Of a stretch of DNA of 7,108 nucleotides, positions 1 through 6,545 are shown in pieces. Each line of letters opens with the position of its first letter. Positions within the stretch are counted from its first letter, which is position 1. Location: contig JBFMAU010000407.1 of the NCBI GenBank assembly GCA_040755335.1, positions 1 to 7,108 of the forward strand, in the 5' to 3' direction. The notes under the pieces are model-generated. The model ran no database searches, was not told the origin of the DNA, and saw only the letters and a program-made list of their open reading frames with translations. Source of the stretch: UBA7656 sp040755335. Its GTDB lineage: Bacteria > Acidobacteriota > Blastocatellia > UBA7656. A program made the translations under genes and the position numbers.

Positions 1-261
1 ACAGTCGGCCTCTTTGGGGTTGAGGTCGGTGTTGAGTTTGACAGTTGCAACCTCGTCGCCTGTAGACTTCACTTTGAAGACGGCTTCCGCGTTGCCGCTC
101 CACACGCAATCGACTCCCTGCGGGCATCGGCTGTCATCCGTGACCGACTCGAATTTGATCTTCAACCCGTCGGTGGAGACCTCGCGCCCGACTTTGATTG
201 TGATCTCCTGATATGAAGAAATGGAAAACATAAGCATCAGTGTCGCAAGCATGACTTTCAT
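1..261 (-). CDS. Small secreted protein with DSRCP/CVWSGNA motif, 3' part outside the window
   Basis: Eighty-seven codons are open from ATG at 261 down to the window edge, so the C-terminus is missing. The start is supported by GGAGGAG (271-277 on the plus strand as CTCCTCC), nine bases upstream. A second in-frame ATG lies at 252. Residues 1-16 (MKVMLATLMLMFSISS) look like a short signal peptide or lipoprotein-less export signal. Residues 43-58 hold DSRCP...CVWSGNA, with Cys46 and Cys52 probably forming a disulfide. From memory, this motif marks a widespread family of uncharacterised small secreted or lipid-anchored proteins with a beta-rich fold. The flanking strands (ITIKVGREV, LKIKFESVTD, AEAVFKVKS) fit that. 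Function is unknown. It is divergent from dtd and shares a structured intergenic region with it. The gene is well supported by start, SD and motif; the family assignment is recall only. Confidence 0.8.
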   Translation of the reverse strand, partial: MKVMLATLMLMFSISSYQEITIKVGREVSTDGLKIKFESVTDDSRCPQGVDCVWSGNAEAVFKVKSTGDEVATVKLNTDLNPKEADC

Positions 262-270
262 GATTTCTCT

Positions 271-278
271 CTCCTCCT
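271..278 (-). promoter_or_regulatory. Strong Shine-Dalgarno site of the leftward gene
   Basis: Read on the minus strand this is AGGAGGAG, nine bases before the ATG at 261. Its first three bases (276-278) are also the end of an 11-bp inverted-repeat arm, so the site may be partly occluded when the leader folds. Confidence 0.7.
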
Positions 279-352
279 GGGAGCGCAGGCGGCTCGCCCG
301 CTGGAGGTTGGCGGACGAGCCAATAAGTGTACTCGCTACCCGCGCTCCCAGG
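276..352 (-). promoter_or_regulatory. Nested inverted repeats in the leader of the leftward gene
   Basis: The outer arms CCTGGGAGCGC (276-286) and GCGCTCCCAGG (342-352) are perfect 11-base complements. Inside them, 291-301 and 311-321 pair over 11 positions with one mismatch (297/315) and leave a nine-base loop. Together they could fold the minus-strand transcript into a two-tier stem just before the start codon. The outer stem covers the first three bases of AGGAGGAG. Whether the leftward transcript actually begins upstream of 352 is not visible. Confidence 0.5.
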
Positions 353-391
353 CTTGATTTCCTGACAGCGATTTTCGCATTTTCAAATCAT

Positions 392-412
392 GCGCAATCT
401 GACAGATTGCGC
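392..412. promoter_or_regulatory. Perfect 21-bp palindrome in the divergent intergenic region, candidate operator
   Basis: GCGCAATCTG and CAGATTGCGC are perfect 10-base arms around a single central A (402). One-base spacing and the lack of a T-tract on either strand favour a dimeric-repressor operator over a terminator. It lies 73 bases before the dtd ATG and about 130 bases before the leftward start, so it could serve either gene. No convincing -35/-10 pair was found around it. Confidence 0.45.
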
Positions 413-484
413 CACATCAAACATTATCTCAGATGCGTGGATAATGCTTGCCAGACGCGATTCATTCCTGACACTATCCCGGTT

Positions 485-934
485 ATGCGGGCAGTCATTC
501 AACGAGTCACTGAGGCAAGCGTCGAAGTCGAAGGTCGGGTGGTCGGCCAGATAGGCGAAGGGTTTTTAGTGTTGCTCGGAGTCGCTCGCGACGACACAAG
601 CGAAGACGCCGATTATCTCGCTGAAAAGATCGTCAATCTTCGCGTGTTCACTGACGAGCATGAAAAAATGAATCTTTCGCTCATCGACACCACAGGAGCG
701 ATGCTCGTCGTCTCACAGTTCACTCTCTACGGAGACGCGCGCAGGGGTCGTCGGCCCTCTTACTCTGATGCCGCCGAGCCTCAGCGAGCCAATGAGTTGT
801 ATGAGTATTTCGTCCGTCGAGCGCGCGGTTATGGAGTGAGGGTCGAGACCGGCATCTTTCAGGCGATGATGCGAGTCCATCTCACCAACGACGGCCCGGT
901 GACTATACTGCTCGACAGCCGCAAGCGCTTCTGA
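485..934 (+). CDS. dtd: D-aminoacyl-tRNA deacylase (DTD)
   Basis: This 149-residue protein is full length for the DTD family. It hydrolyses the ester bond of D-aminoacyl-tRNAs, and of glycyl-tRNA(Ala), in the cytoplasm, as a homodimer. The start MRAVIQRVTEASVEV is the family's N-terminus, which fixes ATG 485 although the frame stays open further upstream. The active-site motif SQFTLYGD lies at residues 77-84 and the cross-subunit NDGPVT motif at 135-140, with Gly137-Pro138 as the chiral proofreading pair. The preceding segment reads ETGIFQAMM (121-129). No clear Shine-Dalgarno sequence precedes the ATG, so initiation may be weak or leaderless. The stop is followed by a 109-base gap before the sigma gene, so it is probably not part of the operon downstream. 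Confidence 0.97.
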   Translation: MRAVIQRVTEASVEVEGRVVGQIGEGFLVLLGVARDDTSEDADYLAEKIVNLRVFTDEHEKMNLSLIDTTGAMLVVSQFTLYGDARRGRRPSYSDAAEPQRANELYEYFVRRARGYGVRVETGIFQAMMRVHLTNDGPVTILLDSRKRF

Positions 935-1033
935 GTTGAATCTGTCTGCACGTCTGTGTCACACTCTCAGCCGCACTATCGGCACCCTCACTTTCAGTCA
1001 GATCGGACTTGTAAGCCAGCACATCTTCAGTGC

Positions 1034-1040
1034 GGGAGGG
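1034..1040 (+). promoter_or_regulatory. Ribosome binding site deciding the GTG start of the sigma gene
   Basis: GGGAGGG with GGAGG at 1035-1039 sits four bases before GTG 1044. No ATG is available in frame until residue 43 of the chosen protein, inside the conserved region, and the TTG at 936 next to the dtd stop has no SD. Confidence 0.6.
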
Positions 1041-1043
1041 AAA

Positions 1044-1673
1044 GTGAGAGATACGGCAGTCTCCGGGACGGAATCGAAGAAGGACTGGGCGCTGACCGAG
1101 AGCGCGTTCAACAGATTCCTGCGCTGGCTCGATGAAGGCGCCGACTCCAGCGGAGAGAAGTATCTGGAGATGCGCCGGAGACTGGTCTCTTACTTCGACC
1201 GCAAGAACTGTCCTTCGCCCGATGAACTGGCTGATGAAACGCTCAACCGCGTGGCCCGCAGGCTCGAAGAAGAAGGCGACATCGTCGACACGCCTCCCGC
1301 TCGCTATTGCTACATAGTCGCGAAATTCGTCTTTCTCGAATATCTGCGCCGAACAGAACGCGAATCAAGCCTCGATCAATTGCCCGTCTCCCGGCATCCT
1401 TCAATCAATCCGTCGGCGATGTCCGAGAGGGAAGAGTCGCAGAAAAGAGAAGAGACGCTGCTCGATTGTCTTGAGTCCTGTTTGCGCAATCTCGAACCGG
1501 ATAACAGCGAATTGATATTTCAGTATTACACGGGCGAGCAGCGGGCGAAGATCGATAACCGACGCGCGCTGGCCGCGCGACTCAATCTGACCGCAAACGC
1601 CCTGAGCATTCGAGCCTGCCGCATTCGCAGCAGGCTTGAAGCCTGCGTCAGCAAATGCGCTGAAGGGAAATGA
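1044..1673 (+). CDS. ECF-like sigma-70 family RNA polymerase sigma factor
   Basis: This 209-residue protein has the two-domain layout of an ECF sigma factor, which would direct core RNA polymerase to a specific promoter set. Region 2 is seen around residues 46-105: an acidic helix PDELADETLNRVARRLEEE is followed by PARYCYIVAKFVFLEYLRR, the usual core-binding and -10-melting helix. A charged linker (about 110-140) follows. Region 4 lies at about 145-205: CLRNLEPDNSELIFQYYTGE, then LAARLNLTANALSIRACRIRSRLEACV, a helix-turn-helix reading the -35 element. From memory this variant, ending in a LE-CV motif, is common in Acidobacteriota. The next gene encodes a membrane protein of anti-sigma type 46 bases downstream, so the sigma factor is probably held inactive at the membrane. 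It is divergent enough from standard ECFs that the exact ECF group is not claimed. Confidence 0.85.
   Translation: MRDTAVSGTESKKDWALTESAFNRFLRWLDEGADSSGEKYLEMRRRLVSYFDRKNCPSPDELADETLNRVARRLEEEGDIVDTPPARYCYIVAKFVFLEYLRRTERESSLDQLPVSRHPSINPSAMSEREESQKREETLLDCLESCLRNLEPDNSELIFQYYTGEQRAKIDNRRALAARLNLTANALSIRACRIRSRLEACVSKCAEGK
1630..1646. repeat. 17-bp palindrome within the 3' end of the sigma gene
   Basis: GCAGGCTT and AAGCCTGC flank a single G. The sequence encodes residues of the conserved LEAC tail, so coding constraint may explain it. It also resembles the GC-rich palindromic units often dispersed in such genomes. A second copy is not present in this window. Confidence 0.35.
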
Positions 1674-1703
1674 AATATTTTGCAGGATTCGCCTTATATG
1701 TTT

Positions 1704-1710
1704 AAGGGGG
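1704..1710 (+). promoter_or_regulatory. Ribosome binding site deciding the GTG start of the membrane regulator
   Basis: AAGGGGG ends nine bases before GTG 1720. The upstream part of the same frame overlaps the sigma gene and has no SD, and the protein from 1720 (MDEQTYNDQLITEYLLGSL) begins as expected for the family. Confidence 0.6.
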
Positions 1711-1719
1711 CTGTCCGAG

Positions 1720-2694
1720 GTGGATGAGCAAACATACAACGATCAACTCATAACGGAGTACCTTCTCGGCTCTCTGTCCGAGGAGGAGACTGAGCGACTG
1801 GATGAACTGAGCTTTACCGACGATCAGTTCGCCGAGCGTTTGCGCGCGGTCGAAAACGATCTCGTCGATTCTTACGCGAGAGGCGAACTTTCCGGTTCCC
1901 GGCTGGAGCGGTTCGAATCGTTCTATCTCGCGTCGCCCGTGAGACGCGAAAAGGCGCGCTTCGCTCAGGTTTTTCAAACGCTCGCCAGCCCCACGGTCGT
2001 CGCCGAGAGAGAAATCCGAAAGCGCGCTTTTGCTGATCGCTCTGTTGATTCCCGATGGCGACGATTCTTCACTCTTCCAGTGCCGTTGCAATGGGGGCTG
2101 GCTGCCGCCGCGTTGCTCATTGCAGCAGGCGGCTGGCTGGCGTTTGAAAATCTGCGCATGCGAGAGCGTATAGATCAGGCTCAGGCGGAGCGGGCCGCGA
2201 TGGCCGAGCGCGAGCGCGAATTGCAAGTCGCGATGGCCGAAAAAGAATCATCCGCTTCGGAAAAAGAGAAGGAACTGGCGAGCTTGCGCGAGAGACTGTC
2301 CCGACTCGAAGCAGCAGCGCGAGAGCCTAAGCCTCCCTCATTGCCCGACCGATTGAGCGTCCTGCCTTTCGAGCTTGCGCCGCAATCGCGAGGCGTCGGT
2401 CAGATGCCGACTCTTTCCATTCCTCTCGACACTGACTACATCGCTTTGCAGCTTGAACTGGAAACCGGCGACCACTTTTTTTACCGAGCCGAGTTGAAAT
2501 CGCTCTCCGATGGCCGAGTCCTTTGGAGAAGCGGAAAATTGAAAACCCGATCCGCAGACAAAGGCCGCTCTATCGTCGTCACGCTTCGCTCCGCGCTGCT
2601 CAAATCCGAGAGATATATTCTCGAAGTTTCTGCCATCGCGAACGGTCGGACGGAAGCTGTCGCAAGCTATCCATTCAGCATCATAAAGCAGTGA
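1720..2694 (+). CDS. Single-pass membrane regulator, probable anti-sigma factor
   Basis: The protein has 324 residues. Residues 1-95 form an acidic helical domain (ITEYLLGSLSEEETERLDEL, ...FAERLRAVENDLVDSYARGEL) of the kind that sits in the cytoplasm in anti-sigma-like proteins. No zinc-binding His/Cys set is seen. Basic residues (RWRRFF, 112-117) precede one transmembrane helix at about 124-142 (LQWGLAAAALLIAAGGWLAF), giving an inside-to-outside topology. Residues 143-201 are a long charged coiled coil (ERAAMAERERELQVAMAEKE...). The remainder, 210-324, is a beta-rich domain (YIALQLELETG, FYRAELKSL, RSIVVTLRSAL, RYILEVSAI) outside the membrane. It lies 46 bases after the sigma gene and 41 before the CHAT gene, so the three are likely cotranscribed. 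The anti-sigma role is inferred from position and topology. A structural envelope protein is the alternative. Confidence 0.75.
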   Translation: MDEQTYNDQLITEYLLGSLSEEETERLDELSFTDDQFAERLRAVENDLVDSYARGELSGSRLERFESFYLASPVRREKARFAQVFQTLASPTVVAEREIRKRAFADRSVDSRWRRFFTLPVPLQWGLAAAALLIAAGGWLAFENLRMRERIDQAQAERAAMAERERELQVAMAEKESSASEKEKELASLRERLSRLEAAAREPKPPSLPDRLSVLPFELAPQSRGVGQMPTLSIPLDTDYIALQLELETGDHFFYRAELKSLSDGRVLWRSGKLKTRSADKGRSIVVTLRSALLKSERYILEVSAIANGRTEAVASYPFSIIKQ

Positions 2695-2723
2695 TTTTGA
2701 GAACCTGTCACCTATCATCAGGA

Positions 2724-2729
2724 AAGGAG
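2724..2729 (+). promoter_or_regulatory. Shine-Dalgarno site deciding the start of the TPR-CHAT gene
   Basis: AAGGAG ends six bases before ATG 2736. The same frame is open 71 codons further upstream, but that part overlaps the preceding gene. Only the start at 2736 puts the export signal at the N-terminus. Confidence 0.75.
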
Positions 2730-2735
2730 CTTTGC

Positions 2736-5700
2736 ATGTCCGGACGGCTAACTTCCTGCTCCGAATCAAACAATTTTATTCTCAGGGGCATTTGCTCGAC
2801 TCTGCTCACGCTGGCTTTTATTGTGTTGAGCGTCAGCAAAAATTCTCACGCTCTCTCGCAGCAGGACTCGACTCTCGAACAAGGCAAGCCTGTTGAGCGA
2901 GAACTCGCTGGCGGGCAGAAGCACCTTTATCAAATCACGCTCGCCGAAGGTCAATACCTGAGCGTCATCGTCGAACAACGCGGCATAGACGTAGTGGCGA
3001 GGCTGCTGGGGCCGGACAGAAAGGCGGCCTTTGAATTCGACACGGAGATCAGACTTGAAGGACAGGAAGCAGCCGAGATGGTGGCTGAAGCGGCGGGAAG
3101 CTATAGGCTGGAGGTAGAGGGAAAGTACAGAGCGTTCCCGTCGGGGCGATACGAAATCCGAGTCGTTGAATTGCGCGCTGCCACTGCGAGGGACGGCTCG
3201 CTTCAGGAGGCGCGACGATTGCTCGCGGAATCACGACGGATGACAAACGCGGGCCGATATGAAGAGGCTCAGTCTCTGGCCGAGCGCGTATTTGAAATCA
3301 GAGAGCAAGCATTGGGAGCGGACCATTCTCTCACCGCCATCGCTCTGCATAATCTGGCGGCGGCGCATAAAGACAGAGGGAATTACGACAAGTCGGAGCA
3401 GTTGCATCAACAGGCTCTCCGCATCAGAGAAAAAGTGTTCGGGCCTGAGCATCCGCACGTGGCGATTTCTATCAACGCTCTTGCAGGTGTATGTTTTTCC
3501 AGAGAGGAATACGCGAAGGCATTGTCTTTTTATCAGCGCGCGCTCGGAATATATGAGAAAACGCTCATCGAGGATCATCCTTTCACAGCCAACATCCTGC
3601 TCAACATCGGAATGACCCACAACGCCAAAGGCGATCTGTTGAAAGCCGAAGAAGCGACTCTTCGCGCGCTGGCGATCCATCAGAAGATTGCAGGGCCGGA
3701 GCATTTGAATGTGGGCATCACGCTCAACACCCTCGGCCTCATCTATGACAATCAGGGCGATTATGAAAAAGCGGGATCGGCGTTGCAGCGGTCGATTGCG
3801 ATAATCGAAAAATCGCTCGGCCCGGAACACGCGAGATTGCGCGATCCTCTCAATAACCTCGCCAACCTGTATTTCAGGAAAGGAGACTACGCGCAGGCCG
3901 AACCGCTCTACGAGCGATTGATCAAGCTCGTGGAGAAAACACTGGGGCCGGATCATCCGCTTCTGGCCAGTAATTTATACAACTTCGCTTCCTTCAATCG
4001 ATTCAAAGGCGATTACGCCAAAGCTGAAATGCTTTACCGGCGCGCTCTTGAAATCCGGGCGCATGCGATGGGATCGGATCATCCCGGCGTCGGCAGAATT
4101 CTCGAAGCCCTCGCCAATCTTTATGAAGCGAAAGGCCATCCTGCCGAGGCTCTGCCGCTTTACGAGCGCGCCGCCGCGATCACCGAGCGCGAAATCAATC
4201 TGAATCTCGCCACCGGCTCCGAGAGACAAAAGCTGGCTTACCTGAGGCTCCTGCCCGAACAGGCGAATGTCATCATCTCGCTCAACGCGCGGAATGCTTC
4301 AGACATCAGCGCGACTGAGCTTGCAGCCACCATAACTTTGCAACGAAAGGGGCGCGTGCAGGACGCGATGGCCGACAGCCTCGCCGCGCTTCGTCGACGA
4401 CTCGGCGCAGAGGATCAGAAGTTGCTCGACCGGTTGAATGAAACGACGGCGCAACTGGCGAGGCTGGTTCTCAACGGGCCGCAGCGGGTGACCCTCGCCG
4501 AACATCAAAAACAGATCAAAGCTCTCGACGAGCAACGAGAAAAACTCGAAGCTGAAATCAGCCATCGCAGCGCGGGATTCTACGAAGGCTCGCACTCGGC
4601 TACGCTCGCATCGATCAGGTCTGCGATTCCGACCGATGCCGCGCTGATAGAGTTCGCCATTTACCAGCCGTTCGACCTCGACGCGAGGCTCTACGATAAA
4701 AGGCTCGGAGAGCCTCGCTATGTCGCTTACACATTGCGCAGCAGGGGCGAGGTCGGTATGAGGGATCTCGGAGAGGCGAAGCCCATCGATGAAGCTGTCG
4801 CTCGGTTGCGCGAGGCATTGCGCGATCCGAAGCGCGGCGATGTCGGACGGCTGGCTCGCGCGGTGGATGAGAAAGTCATGCAGCCGCTTCGCGCGTTGAT
4901 CGGCGATGCGTCGCAACTTCTCATCTCGCCCGATGGGTCGCTCAATCTCATCCCCTTCGCGGCTCTCGTAGATGAGCGCGGGCAGTATTTGCTCGAACGC
5001 TACTCGATCAGTTACCTGACGAGCGGGCGCGATCTCTTGCGGCTTGAAACGCCTCGACCGAGCGGGAGCCGCGCGCTGGTGGTGGCCGATCCGATATTCG
5101 GCGAGCCGGGGATTCTGGCAAAGGCAGATGCACCGAAGAGGTCGCGTTCTGCGGCTGGCAGGAAACGGCAGAGCGTGACCTGGGGGGCTGACCTGTCGAG
5201 CGTTTACTTCGCCCCATTGAGGGGGACTGCCGAGGAGGCGCAGGCTATCAGAGGGATGTTCCCCGAATCCACAGTGCTGACCGGGGCGAAGGCGACGGAG
5301 TCCGCGCTGAAAAAAGTCGAGGCTCCCCGCATTCTGCACATCGCAACGCACGGGTTCTTCCTCTATGAAACTAATCAGACGAATGCTGGCGGCAGTCGCG
5401 GCATCAGCGCGAATGTGAAGATTGAAAATCCGCTGCTGCGCTCAGGGCTTGCGCTTGCGGGCGCGAACCTGCGCGAAGGAAGCGACGACGGAATACTGAC
5501 GGCGATGGAAGCGGCGGGCTTGAATCTCTGGGGGACGAAGCTCGTCGTGCTTTCGGCTTGTGACACCGGCCTGGGCGAGGTGATAAACGGCGAAGGCGTT
5601 TATGGATTGAGGCGCGCATTCGCGCTTGCGGGCGCGGAAACTCTGGTGATGAGCCTGTGGCCTGTAAGCGACTACGTCACGCGCGAAATGATGACCGCTT

Positions 5701-5852
5701 ATTACAAAGGCTTGAAGCAAGGCGAGGGTCGCGGTAAGGCATTGCGTCAGGTGCAGCTTGCGATGCTCAGGCGCGCTGATCGCGCGCACCCGTTCTACTG
5801 GGCGAGTTTCATTCAATCGGGCGAGTGGGCCAGCCTCGATGGCAAACGATGA
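2736..5852 (+). CDS. Exported TPR-repeat protein with C-terminal CHAT (caspase-like) peptidase domain
   Basis: The protein has 1038 residues. Residues 14-39 are an export signal with hydrophobic core ICSTLLTLAFIVLSV and a likely cleavage after SHA39; no lipobox is visible. Residues 47-148 form a beta domain that resembles PPC-type domains (HLYQITLAEGQYLSVIV...GSYRLEVEG). Residues 173-480 are TPR units of kinesin-light-chain type, 42 residues each, with D/E-H markers at 197, 239, 281, 323, 365, 407 and 449. A helical linker (about 480-620) follows, then the CHAT domain from about 630 to 1030. Landmarks of CHAT are LLISPDGSLNLIPFAAL (728-744), FAPLRGTAEEAQAI, ILHIATHGFF with catalytic His872, and LVVLSACDTG with catalytic Cys942. 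CHAT proteins are clan CD cysteine peptidases related to caspases and separase, so proteolysis is the expected activity. It is probably the third gene of the sigma operon. Export places it on the same side of the membrane as the regulator's C-terminal domain; the substrate is unknown. Confidence 0.93.
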   Translation: MSGRLTSCSESNNFILRGICSTLLTLAFIVLSVSKNSHALSQQDSTLEQGKPVERELAGGQKHLYQITLAEGQYLSVIVEQRGIDVVARLLGPDRKAAFEFDTEIRLEGQEAAEMVAEAAGSYRLEVEGKYRAFPSGRYEIRVVELRAATARDGSLQEARRLLAESRRMTNAGRYEEAQSLAERVFEIREQALGADHSLTAIALHNLAAAHKDRGNYDKSEQLHQQALRIREKVFGPEHPHVAISINALAGVCFSREEYAKALSFYQRALGIYEKTLIEDHPFTANILLNIGMTHNAKGDLLKAEEATLRALAIHQKIAGPEHLNVGITLNTLGLIYDNQGDYEKAGSALQRSIAIIEKSLGPEHARLRDPLNNLANLYFRKGDYAQAEPLYERLIKLVEKTLGPDHPLLASNLYNFASFNRFKGDYAKAEMLYRRALEIRAHAMGSDHPGVGRILEALANLYEAKGHPAEALPLYERAAAITEREINLNLATGSERQKLAYLRLLPEQANVIISLNARNASDISATELAATITLQRKGRVQDAMADSLAALRRRLGAEDQKLLDRLNETTAQLARLVLNGPQRVTLAEHQKQIKALDEQREKLEAEISHRSAGFYEGSHSATLASIRSAIPTDAALIEFAIYQPFDLDARLYDKRLGEPRYVAYTLRSRGEVGMRDLGEAKPIDEAVARLREALRDPKRGDVGRLARAVDEKVMQPLRALIGDASQLLISPDGSLNLIPFAALVDERGQYLLERYSISYLTSGRDLLRLETPRPSGSRALVVADPIFGEPGILAKADAPKRSRSAAGRKRQSVTWGADLSSVYFAPLRGTAEEAQAIRGMFPESTVLTGAKATESALKKVEAPRILHIATHGFFLYETNQTNAGGSRGISANVKIENPLLRSGLALAGANLREGSDDGILTAMEAAGLNLWGTKLVVLSACDTGLGEVINGEGVYGLRRAFALAGAETLVMSLWPVSDYVTREMMTAYYKGLKQGEGRGKALRQVQLAMLRRADRAHPFYWASFIQSGEWASLDGKR
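3252..4175 (+). repeat. TPR array encoding seven full 42-residue units plus a partial eighth
   Basis: The G-[DNR]-Y-x-[KEQ]-[AS] turn recurs at residues 173, 215, 257 (Glu instead of Gly), 299, 341, 383, 425 and 467, exactly 42 residues or 126 bases apart. The DNA itself has diverged between units, so this is an old protein repeat and not a recent tandem duplication. The array is probably a ligand- or partner-binding superhelix in front of the CHAT domain. Confidence 0.85.
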
Positions 5853-5868
5853 AGTTGGCTGGATGGAA

Positions 5869-6000
5869 TCAGCCGCGCTCATCTCGTTTTCTTAAAGCCG
5901 CGTCCTTCCCGCTTTTCATAATCCTCACTTCGATTTTCTTCTCGTCCACTATCACAACCAGTCGTCCGCCGCGTGAAATGTTTTTGCCGAAACCTCTCAT
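5869..6000 (-). CDS. Possible small hypothetical protein, convergent with the CHAT gene
   Basis: From ATG 6000 a 43-codon frame runs leftwards, with a plausible amphipathic strand pair (GRLVVIVDEKKIEVRIMKSG) and a basic tail. Codon use is not unlike the neighbours. Against it, no Shine-Dalgarno sequence precedes the ATG, an in-frame ATG exists further upstream at 6120, and no family is recognised. The 279-base gap 5853-6131 otherwise holds only the leader of the next gene and no convincing terminator. It could be a gene remnant or chance. Confidence 0.25.
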   Translation of the reverse strand: MRGFGKNISRGGRLVVIVDEKKIEVRIMKSGKDAALRKRDERG

Positions 6001-6037
6001 GGAAGTGAAGGGATGTTGACACTGTAAGAATCGCCCT

Positions 6038-6102
6038 ATGGCGGCGAAGCAACCACACGACTGGTTCCGCCGAGAAAAACAAAGCCCGCGGGCTTCGCGC
6101 GG
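6038..6102 (+). repeat. Leader repeat, copy A (before the Cys-rich gene)
   Basis: The copy has two blocks: ATGGCGGCGAAGCAA (6038-6052) and AAGCCCGCGGGCTTCGCGCG (6082-6101). The first is identical to 6546-6560; the second matches 6579-6598 at 19 of 20 bases. Positions 6082-6095 are a perfect 14-base palindrome. Alternatively CCGCG/CGCGG (6086-6090 and 6098-6102) can close a seven-base loop. It ends 30 bases before ATG 6132. Confidence 0.7.
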
Positions 6103-6131
6103 TTTGAAACTATTTAGCATTGGAGAAGATT

Positions 6132-6527
6132 ATGAAAGCCAAATATTTCAGAACATTTTTTGCAGTCGTCTGCGCCGCTATGTTGTGCGCCGCGACATTG
6201 ATTTCATCGCAATCGGCTACCTCCGCTCTGGCCTTCGAGACGAAGAAGCCTATAAAGGGTCAGGATGTCGGCGACGAGAATTGTGAGCGAATCGATTCGG
6301 AGGAGAGCAGCACTTTCGGCAAGTGCAAATCCGTTTGTAAAGACAAAGATGTAACCTGGGACGCAGTGGGCAAACGCTACGTCTGCAGCGCGATCAAATC
6401 CGCAGGCAGCCGCCCTCATGTCAATACCGCGCCCGTCGGCGATAAGGCGCAGTATACGGTTGTCAAACGAACTCCCAAACGACATCAGGCGGTCGATCCC
6501 AAGGCTGGTAAAGCCAAAAAGAATTGA
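6132..6527 (+). CDS. Small secreted four-cysteine protein, function unknown
   Basis: The protein has 131 residues. ATG 6132 is chosen because GGAG (6122-6125) lies six bases upstream and because it starts a clear signal peptide: MKAKYFRTF, then a hydrophobic core FAVVCAAMLCAATL, with likely cleavage after SALA34. The mature part (about 97 residues) has exactly four cysteines at 51, 65, 69 and 85 (spacing 13, 3, 15), consistent with two disulfides in an oxidising compartment. Residues 64-85 run KCKSVCKDKDVTWDAVGKRYVC. The tail from about 112 is basic and low in complexity (KRTPKRHQ...KAGKAKKN), which could bind anionic polymers or nucleic acid. I do not recognise a family. It is the first of three consecutive small genes on this strand, separated by gaps of 95 and 132 bases. 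Confidence 0.8.
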   Translation: MKAKYFRTFFAVVCAAMLCAATLISSQSATSALAFETKKPIKGQDVGDENCERIDSEESSTFGKCKSVCKDKDVTWDAVGKRYVCSAIKSAGSRPHVNTAPVGDKAQYTVVKRTPKRHQAVDPKAGKAKKN

Positions 6528-6545
6528 ACCTGAGCGAATTCAGAA

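Noticed and set aside
14..211. Plus-strand 65-codon frame at the left edge
   Set aside because: It lies opposite the leftward DSRCP-motif gene, which has a signal peptide, a strong SD and a family motif; the plus frame has none of these.
221..484. N-terminal extension of dtd
   Set aside because: The upstream frame is open but the family begins at MRAVIQRV (485), and the extension overlaps the divergent gene and its structured leader.
936..1043. TTG start for the sigma gene
   Set aside because: The TTG directly follows the dtd stop without an SD, and the added residues do not look like sigma region 2. GTG 1044 has GGAGG.
4299..5351. Long minus-strand frame of 350 codons opposite the CHAT gene
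   Set aside because: It is a codon-bias shadow: rich in Arg, Pro and Ser, without motifs, and fully covered by the well-supported TPR-CHAT gene.
5857..5874. Terminator after the CHAT gene (GGCTG ... CAGCC)
   Set aside because: The stem is only five bases with an eight-base loop and no T-tract follows.
6016..6042. Promoter with consensus TTGACA (6016-6021) and TATGGC (6037-6042)
   Set aside because: The -35 box is perfect, but the -10 is poor and the spacer is only 15 bases, so I do not list it as a feature although it is placed sensibly for the Cys-rich gene.
6204..6485. Minus-strand 93-codon frame
   Set aside because: It lies opposite the Cys-rich secreted protein, which has a proper start and signal peptide; the minus frame shows no SD or motif.
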